Assembly: GCA_946122785.1 (NCBI GenBank)
Contig: CAMGYJ010000011.1
Coordinates: 13,640,001 to 13,704,000 of the forward strand
Source: Linum tenue
Lineage: Eukaryota; Streptophyta; Magnoliopsida; Malpighiales; Linaceae
Length of the DNA: 64,000 nt
Direction of reading: 5' to 3'
The notes beneath the pieces are model-generated. The model worked only from the letters and a program-made list of their open reading frames with translations, had not been told where the DNA came from and made no database searches. Shown here in pieces: positions 56,915 to 64,000 of this stretch (position 1 is the first letter of the stretch; each line of letters begins with the position of its first letter). Made by a program: the position numbers and the translations under genes.

Positions 56915-57754
56915 CAACTTTTTGGGAAGAGAAAAAAGAGGGAAATTAGGTTCTTTGAATTTTTTAGAAAAGAAAAAGGGAGAATTTTAGTGGTTTTGAT
57001 TTGTGTGAAGCGTGAAAGTTTGGTTCTTTTGATTATGAAAAAGAAATAACGAGGGAAATTTTAAGTTTTGAACTTTTTGTGGAAGAAATGAAGGAAAAGG
57101 AAAAATTGAGTATTTCTAATTTATGAAAAGAGAAAGAATGAGTGAAATTTTATTATTTTAATTTTTTTTTGAAAAAGAAAGAAGAAAACAAATTTGGTGT
57201 TTACAACAATCATTTATTTTAGAAAAATTCACTTAATTTGTCTACTTGTTTTCTATGCTTCTACATTTATTGCAATTTCAACACTACATGATCGTTATTT
57301 TACAACACTTAGTAAAATATTCGCACATTTAAGTTGTGTTCAAGTTGAACTTTCATTTCAAAATGAATGTTAAACTTGGCCTGTTAAGTCTTACGATTGC
57401 AATAACTCAGTCGTGTTGCGAGTTTGAAAATTTTGGTTAATCGGGTTGCAGGTCACTTTAGAATGGAAAATGAGAGGGAGATTTGGATGGGAACTTTGGA
57501 ATTGAAATTTTATGGGCGGATGAATATCAGCCAACAATTATACTAAACTTGATAAGTAATTTTTGACGGTTCGTTGTTTAGGGTATAAAGTATATGGTTA
57601 GGGTATAGGGTATAAGGTACATATGGTTTAGAGTGTATATGGTTATGGTACAAGGTATTGATGGGTTTGACGGTTCTAAGTTTTTTTATTAACATATGTT
57701 CAGTTGAAGTCAAGTAAAATCTTAAACGACAGGAGATCACTTTTTAATTTATAT
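56915..57754. other. Left outer arm of the inverted repeat; no gene
   Basis: AT-rich. 56915-57270 pairs, with gaps, with about 59500-59712 in reverse orientation (for example GGTTCTTTTGATT against AATCAAAAGAACC). 57270-57754 holds ATATGGTTAGGGTATA-type repeats with no clear mate on the right. Confidence 0.7.
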
Positions 57755-58366
57755 TTATGGTACGTGATTAGGGTACAAGGAATATGGTGTAGAGTATAGA
57801 ATATATGGTTATGGTATAACAAATATCACTTTTTTATCTATGTTTCGAAAATCAAAGTATGAATTTCACTTTAAATTTAACTATACTAGCAGAATCACAA
57901 CTCATATGGATATATGGTTAGAGTATGTTGTTAGTGTATAATAGATTGATGGTTTAGGATATACGATCAACAGCATATATAAACTTAATATTGTCGATTG
58001 AGAGTAAGGCTAAGTGTATATGATATATGTTATTGAGTAAGTTATGATTGAAGTCACAACAATTTTACTAAATTTGATAGTTAATCTTTAATGGTTCACT
58101 TTTTAAGGTAAATCGAACAATTTTACAAATAACTCGTTTGACAACAGTTTACTGAAGTTATTAGGGCAATGAGGTATTTCGAAATAACTCCTTTTACCAC
58201 TATGCTTTTGCCAAATACCACACGCCAAATACTAGATTTGCATGGTTATACTAAACTAGATATTTTAATCCAATTACGACTGAAATAATATTAAAATACC
58301 AAATAAATAATTAATGGTGTCTTTTGGTTGCAAATGTTAACATAACCATTACTATTAGCTAGTATA
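57755..58366 (+). repeat. Inverted repeat, left inner arm
   Basis: About 610 bp that match the reverse complement of 58885-59497, roughly 88-90% by eye, with small indels. It includes ATATCACTTTTTTATCTATG and TTACAAATAACTCGTTTG. It encodes nothing. Confidence 0.92.
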
Positions 58367-58884
58367 GGTGTCAATCGGGCGGGTTTGGGCGTGGTTCAAT
58401 CGGGTTTGGGTTCAAATGGGTTGCGAGTTCATCGGTTTGCAGGTTTATCGGGTTCAGGTTCATCGGGTTCGAATTCAAACGGGGTGCGGGTTAGTCGGGT
58501 TGCGGGTTCAATAGGGTTGCGGGCAAATCGGGTTGCGGGTTCATCAGGTTCAGGTCGGGCGGATTGCGGGCGGATGGGGTTGCGGGTTGTTCGGGTCAAC
58601 GCATCAAGTAACTTGCTTCTTACTCATTACCAACTTACACACCCTATATATCGTAAAATGAAGTAAAGTACTCCATGAGTGGATATATAGGAATCAAAAT
58701 CGAGTTGGTGGATAATGCTCGAACATGTACTTGTTTTGATTTTATTACACTAATTTATAATATTTTTTATTTTTAACCAATTTCTTTCTACCTCGTGTAT
58801 ATATAATTTTAAAAAAACTAGTAAAAATGTTGAATCAATTTATATGACTTTCAAACTTGTTATGTAATTAATCATAATTGGTAA
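58367..58884. other. Loop between the inverted repeat arms
   Basis: 518 bp. Its left half is the GGGTTGCGGG array. The right half is AT-rich with no gene. Confidence 0.85.
58370..58605. repeat. Degenerate GGGTTGCGGGTTCATC-type tandem repeat
   Basis: About fifteen units of 14 to 16 bp, the reverse-complement type of 45290-45595. It sits in the centre of the large inverted repeat. An open frame across it encodes only Gly/Ser/Arg-rich low-complexity sequence. Confidence 0.82.
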
Positions 58885-59497
58885 AGTACACTAGCTAATA
58901 GTAATGGTTATATCAACATTTGCAACCAAAAGATATCATTAATTATTTATTTGGTATTTTAATATTATTTCAGTAGTAATTAGTTTAAAGTATCTCGTTT
59001 AGTATAACCATGCAAATCTGGTATTTGACGTGTGGTATTTGCAAAAGCAAAGTGGTAAAAGAAGTTATTTCGAAATAATTGATTGCCCTAATAACTTTAG
59101 CAAACTATTGCCAAACGAGTTATTTGTAAAATTGTTCGAATTACCCTAAAAATTGAACCATTAAAGATTAACTATCAAATTTAGTAAAATTGTTGTGACT
59201 TTAATCATAACGTACTGAATAACATATATCCTATACACTTAGCCTTACTCTCAATTGACAACATTAAGTTAATATATGTTGTTGATCATATACTCTAAAC
59301 CATCAATATATTATATACTAACAACATAGCCTATGCCCTAACCATATATCCCTGTGAGTTGTGATTTTGCTGGTATAGTTAATTTAAAATTCATATTTTG
59401 ATTTTTGAAACATAGATAAAAAAGTGATATTTGCTATACCCTAACCATATATCTTATACTCTACACCACAATAGCATGTACTCTAAGCACGTACCAT
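58885..59497 (-). repeat. Inverted repeat, right inner arm
   Basis: Mate of 57755-58366 in reverse orientation. The match begins at ACTAGCTAATAGTAATGG next to the loop. Confidence 0.92.
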
Positions 59498-59712
59498 AAA
59501 ATTGAAGAACCAAATTTCCCTCATCTTTCTCTTCCATTTGAAGAACCAAATTGCCCTATTCCTTTATTCCTTCCACAAAAAGTTGGAAAATCAAAATTTT
59601 CCTTCTTATTTCTCTTTTCCAATCAAAAGAACCAAACTTTCTCACTCCTTCACTTCCCACAAATCAAAATCACGAAAATCCCCCCTTTTTCTTTTCTAAA
59701 AAATACAATAAA
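59498..59712 (-). repeat. Right outer arm of the inverted repeat
   Basis: It pairs with part of 56960-57270. Similarity stops near CTTTTCTAAAAAAT, where LINE 2 appears to begin. Confidence 0.7.
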
Positions 59713-59859
59713 TGACAGCAACTAATAATTGAAGTGAGAGAGTAGTGAGAGAGTGAGAGAGAGTGCGATCTCGGTGACTGAGGGTTCGCGTTCCTTCCTC
59801 GTTGCCGGCTCCGGCACCTGCGCCGGAGCAGCCTTCTCTTCCCCCTCTTTCCTGTTCTT

Positions 59860-61110
59860 ATGAGTGTAGAGAGTGTTGCGATTCCTTTGTCGGCGTCAGG
59901 GGGGCTGGGTAGCGATCCTAGGGGGATACCATCGAAACCCTGGGCTTCGCTATTCGGCATCTCTGAAGCCAATCGCCTGCAGTACATTCCTCCGGAGGTT
60001 GTTAATGGTGGTTTGCGGATGCCTAAGTCAGTTCGGGAGGCGGGAGCGGCTCGATGGAAAAACTGTCTCGTCGGCCAGTTCCTCCAAGACCCGCCGCCGC
60101 TGTATGTTCTCCGACGCTGGGTTAATAAGCTCTGGGGTCGAGATGGTCAGGTGAGGGTTTCGTTGCTGTACGACAAAATGCTCCTGATTCAATTGCCGAA
60201 TTCGAAGGTTTGTGAATGGATATTAGAGAATGGGCCCTGGTTCTGGTTTAACAATCTCCTGTATCTTCGTCCTTGGGTGCCTGGTATCAGTGTGGAGGAG
60301 TTGGGAAGAAAGGCTTTGCCGATTTGGGTGAACTTAGCTAATGTGCCATTGGAATACAACGATTTTCAGGGTTTAAGTAGAATTGCAAGCTGGATTGGCG
60401 TTCCGTTGGGTATGGATCACACTACTCGGATGGGGGGTAGACATGGCTTTGCGAAGGTACTGGTGGAACTCACTGTGGATAGTGAATGCCCTGATCACAT
60501 TCTACTGTGGCCTGACGACGATTCATCTATTAGAATTGGAGTCACTTACTGTAATTTACCTCCGATCTGCCAAGTTTGTCATCTATTTGGGATCACGGGT
60601 CCATGTTCTGAGCATCATGATAAGAGGTGGGTGGCTAAATCAGGGCCAGTGAAGCAGTCAGTGGATGTGGGTATTACCGGTATTGATCAAGGAAATGGCA
60701 GTGGGGAGAAGAATCTGAATGTTATACCAGAGGGAGCTACAGCTAGTGAGAAGGGTAAAGAGATAGTAGTTTATGATGATGATCCACAGCTGACAGCCAT
60801 ATTTACCAGTCCTATGGTGGTGAATGGGGGTCTGGTGCAAAACCTTGAGAAGTCATTTCAAGAGGTGGCCACTTCTCCCTCTCCTAAGCTCCCATCAGAA
60901 ACTGAATTTCAGCAAGTGGTCAATGGTGCTAAGCCTAGGGTCTGGCTTTCTCAGGGGAGTTCAAAGGGAATACATATAACCAACTCTGCTTTCAGTGTAC
61001 TAGGGAAACTCAGTGATAAGGAAGAAGGGGGTATTCATGATGCTCCTAAGAAGAAGGAAACCAAAAAGGAGGTAAAGAAGGGTGGGGGGAAACCTCCAAC
61101 TTCAAAATGA
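59860..61110 (+). CDS. LINE 2 ORF1 (DUF4283-type RNA-binding protein)
   Basis: Intact over 416 codons, starting MSVESVAIPLSASGG. The DUF4283-like domain includes PWASLFGISEANRLQYI, LVGQFLQDPPPLYVLRRWVN, GPWFWFNNLLYLRPWVPGI and LGRKALPIWVNL. A zinc-knuckle region follows, CQVCHLFGITGPCSEHH, where the His expected before TGPC is Ile. A charged lysine-rich tail ends in KKGGGKPPTSK. It should bind LINE RNA and form the RNP. The stop codon overlaps the ORF2 start, which suggests re-initiation for ORF2. Confidence 0.88.
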   Translation: MSVESVAIPLSASGGLGSDPRGIPSKPWASLFGISEANRLQYIPPEVVNGGLRMPKSVREAGAARWKNCLVGQFLQDPPPLYVLRRWVNKLWGRDGQVRVSLLYDKMLLIQLPNSKVCEWILENGPWFWFNNLLYLRPWVPGISVEELGRKALPIWVNLANVPLEYNDFQGLSRIASWIGVPLGMDHTTRMGGRHGFAKVLVELTVDSECPDHILLWPDDDSSIRIGVTYCNLPPICQVCHLFGITGPCSEHHDKRWVAKSGPVKQSVDVGITGIDQGNGSGEKNLNVIPEGATASEKGKEIVVYDDDPQLTAIFTSPMVVNGGLVQNLEKSFQEVATSPSPKLPSETEFQQVVNGAKPRVWLSQGSSKGIHITNSAFSVLGKLSDKEEGGIHDAPKKKETKKEVKKGGGKPPTSK

Positions 61111-64000
61111 TCGTGCTGTTCTGGAATGTTAGAGGGCTTAACAAGCCTTCTAAACAAAGGGACCTACTAAGGGTCCTGCGTAGGAAAAAAGTAGATATAG
61201 TTGCAGTGTTAGAAACTCGGGTACAAGCTGCTAAGGCTGAGAAGGTAGTAGAGGAAGTGTTTGCTGGATGGGAGAAGTGTCTGAATTGTCATGAATCAAA
61301 GTTGGGTAGAGTCTGGCTGTTCTGGGATCTTGCTGTCAGGGTTCAGATTCTTAAACCAGGGAAAAACTTTCTACATTGCCTGGTGGAGGACTTAAATAAG
61401 GATAGGTTTTTTCTTACGGCAGTATATGCGTCTAATGATGAATCGGAAAGAAGGTGTACTTATCAGCAAATAGCTCAGGTGAAGGTTGTTGGCTTTCCCT
61501 GGATCGTTGGGGGTGACTTTAACACGGTGAGGAATCCACAGGAGACCTCAAATCAGAGAATCCTGAGCCAAAGTATGACTGACTTTAATCAATGGATTGG
61601 GGAGATGAAATTGGTTGACTACAAGACTACAGGACCACAGTTCACGTGGACAAACAGGCAGGCCAATCAACCTATTGCACGAAGACTGGACAGAGGCCTA
61701 GTAAACTTGGAATGGATCGATAAGTTCTCAAACTGCACAATGGAAGCTTTCCCGTGCCACTTCTCTGATCACTGTGCCATACAAGTATGCACTGTTGCTC
61801 CACTAAAATCCCTTCCTAAACCATTTAGGTACTTTGAATTCTGGGCAGATCACCCAAAATTCTTGGACATTGTAGCTGAGGCTTGGAGTGGTGAGCAAAG
61901 GGGCAATCCTTTGCAGGTCATTCAGATAAAGTTGGCTAGGGTTAAGCAGTCTCTGAAGCGGTTCAATAAGGAGATATATGGTGACTTACAGGATAAGGTT
62001 CATGAGGCTGAAGCTGAGCTAGCAAGAGTTCAATTGAAGGCACTTTCAACCCCCTCCTCAGAACATTTTGATGAAGTAGCTCTTGCAAAGGAACACTTTG
62101 ACCATGTTACTAAGGCGTATGAAAGTTTTGGGTGGCAAAAATCACGAGTCTCTTGGCTTCGGTTGGTGACCAAAGTTCCCACTTCTTTCACCAGGCGGTA
62201 AAGATTCACAACTCTAAGCGTGCTATAAGAAAACTGATTACAGAGTCTGGGGAGGAATTGTATCGGTCTGATCAGATTGTTGAAGAAGCAGTTGGGTTCT
62301 ATAAAAAGCTATTGGGGGAAGCAAATCAGGAAATTCAGCCTAGTAGAGAGGAAATAGCTCATTTGGTTAGACATCACATCCCTGCTCCTGATTGTGAGAA
62401 TCTTGTTAAGGAAGTTACAGCTGATGAAATACGACAGGTGGTCTTTGGATTGAATGCACAGAAGGCGCCAGGCCCAGATGGCTTCTCTGCAGGCTTTTAC
62501 AAGAGAGCATGGTCGATTATTGGTGAAGATGTGACACAAGGAGTACTTTACTTCTTTCAAACAGGTAACATGCCTAGTGGGATCAATGCTACAGCTGTCT
62601 CTTTAGTCCCTAAGATTCAGAATGCTGATAATCTTAAAAATTTTAGGCCTATCTCTTGTGTTAATCTGCTTTACAAGATAATAGCAAAGATACTTGCTAG
62701 GAGGATTAGTGAGGTGATGCCTCTAATCATTAGTGCCAACCAGTCAGCTTTTGTTAAAGGTAGAAGCATCATGGATAACATACTGATGGCTCAGGAATTA
62801 GTAAGTGGCTATAACAGAATTGCATTATCATCTAGGTGTGCAATAAAAATTGACATTATGAAAGCCTTTGACTCAGTTAGTTGGGATTACCTATTTCATA
62901 TGATGCTGGCTATGGGTTTCCCTCCTCAGTTTATGGTTTGGATAAGGACCTGCCTACAAACAGCTCATTACAGCATAAACATAAATGGGGGTCTATGTGG
63001 TTTCTTTAGAGCTAGGAAGGGGGTTCGTCAAGGTGATCCCTTATCACCATATTTGTTCACTATTGCCATGGAGGGACTCACTTCTATGCTTATAACTGCT
63101 AGTCAAACAGGCAAGATACCTTACCATCCCCAATGTAAGAAAATTAGCTTAAATCATATGTGCTTTGCTGATGACATCCTCGTTTTTACTACTGGTTCAT
63201 CTCATGCTATTCTTCAAGTGAAGGAGGTTTTACAGCAGTTTTACAGATTGTCTGGACTTAACTGTAATCCTGCTAAATGTGAAGTCTACTTTGGGGGTGA
63301 ATCAGTCAAGTATAAGAATAATGCATTGGCTTTATCTGGTTTCAAGGAAGGAGCACTGCCTGTCAGATATCTTGGTCTTCCTTTGATGACAGGTAAACTG
63401 TCCTCAAGGGAGGTGGATATACTGGTGGAGAAGCTTACTAAGCGAGTTAAATCCTGGAGAGCTCAAAAATTATCCTATGCTGGAAGGCTACAACTAGTGA
63501 ATTCAGTTCTGATGGGAATAATACAATATTGGATGCAACTAATTGTCTTCCCAAAGGGTGCTCTGAAGAGGATCCAGCAGGTTTGTTCACAGTTTCTTTG
63601 GCATGGTACTGAATCTGGGCGAGCCAAAGTGGCCTGGGAATCAGTGGCCTTACCTAGGAAGGAGGGTGGATTGGGAGTGAGGGATTTACTAGCCTGGAAT
63701 CAAGCTTGTGCTATCAGAATGCTGTGGCTTTTCCTAATGAAGGCTGGTACTATTTGGGTTGCATGGATGCTGACATATAAGTGTAAGCAAGGGGATTTGT
63801 GGAGTATGAAGGTGCAGTATAGCAGCTCATGGACTTGGAGAAGACTGCTGAAGCTCAGGGACACTATTCTGCCTTGGATTTCTCAGCAAGGAACTGTTCT
63901 CTGCTGGGATTCTAAAGAGATGAATACCTACTCGGTCCGAAGGGTTTGGGAATCACTTAGGAGGAGGGTGGCTACAGTGTCTTGGCATAAGCTTGTCTGG
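61107..64000 (+). pseudogene. LINE 2 ORF2: endonuclease and reverse transcriptase, one frameshift
   Basis: The endonuclease is complete in the first frame (61107-62201): MIVLFWNVRGLNKPSK, Glu in AVLETRV, GGDFNTVRNP, ARRLDRGLVN and FSDHCAIQV. One base is missing near 62163-62166, after SRVSWLRL. From 62165 the next frame stays open without a stop to the window edge, 612 codons: [79 protein letters not shown] at 63164-63175 and the thumb region YLGLPLMTGKLSS. All RT catalytic aspartates are present. The zf-RVT end lies outside the window. Confidence 0.93.

Larger units (their letters stand above)
59713..64000 (+). mobile_element. LINE 2: L1-type non-LTR retrotransposon (runs off the window)
   Basis: Same family as LINE 1 but on the plus strand. 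The 5' end is placed near 59713, where the inverted-repeat similarity ends and a GAGAGA-rich leader begins. ORF1 and ORF2 overlap by ATGA at 61107-61110. Damage seen is one base lost in ORF2 plus a changed knuckle residue in ORF1. The 3' end lies outside the window. Confidence 0.9.

Noticed and set aside
56869..58366. Long LINE 5'UTR as the explanation of the inverted repeat
   Set aside because: The 14-bp duplication at 52022-52035 and 56901-56914 puts the LINE 1 end at 56900, outside the repeat.
58385..58666. 93-codon Gly/Ser/Arg-rich open frame
   Set aside because: It is the translation of a short tandem repeat.

Overview
This window is repeat-rich intergenic DNA from a flowering plant, most likely a eudicot; the sequence does not fix the species. 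It holds Ty3/Gypsy elements of the Tat and Athila types, a Mutator-like DNA transposon with a plant mobile domain (PMD) gene, L1-type LINEs and one recognisable host gene, a START-domain gene that is now a pseudogene. No rRNA, tRNA or CRISPR locus was seen. Nearly every coding region is broken by stops or frameshifts.

Layout. (1) 1-18.9 kb: a Tat-type Gypsy element on the minus strand (element B), split by a complete Athila-type element on the plus strand (element A, 3743-15436) with 1.35 kb LTRs. (2) 18.9-21.2 kb: AT-rich DNA with a local tandem repeat of about 0.9 kb. (3) 21186-41018: a 19.8 kb Mutator-like element (MULE) inserted in that repeat, with terminal inverted repeats and a perfect 9-bp target duplication. 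It has two convergent genes: a PMD gene running in from the left end and a MuDR-type transposase gene running in from the right end. A 10.3 kb Tat element (C, 22292-32576, TSD TAAGG) sits in a PMD intron. A 2 kb solo LTR (E, 36435-38416, TSD TTTCT) sits in the transposase gene. (4) 41.0-45.6 kb: the rest of the tandem repeat, then the START pseudogene, which contains a MULE-type MITE and a 252-bp piece of the MULE transposase gene. (5) 45614-51652: a second, internally deleted Tat element (D, TSD CATAG). (6) 52.0-64.0 kb: two head-to-head LINEs joined through a large imperfect inverted repeat; the right one runs off the window.

How the parts relate. C and D carry gag-pol or gag-pro on the minus strand and an intron-containing extra gene on the plus strand, pointing towards pol. 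The MULE repeats the two-gene convergent plan of maize MuDR, with the PMD gene in the place of the accessory gene. The most unusual signal is in solo LTR E: four consecutive hairpins at 37692-37859 share one 17-nt loop, while their stems differ in sequence but keep pairing. This looks like a repeated RNA structure in the transcribed leader of that retrotransposon family.
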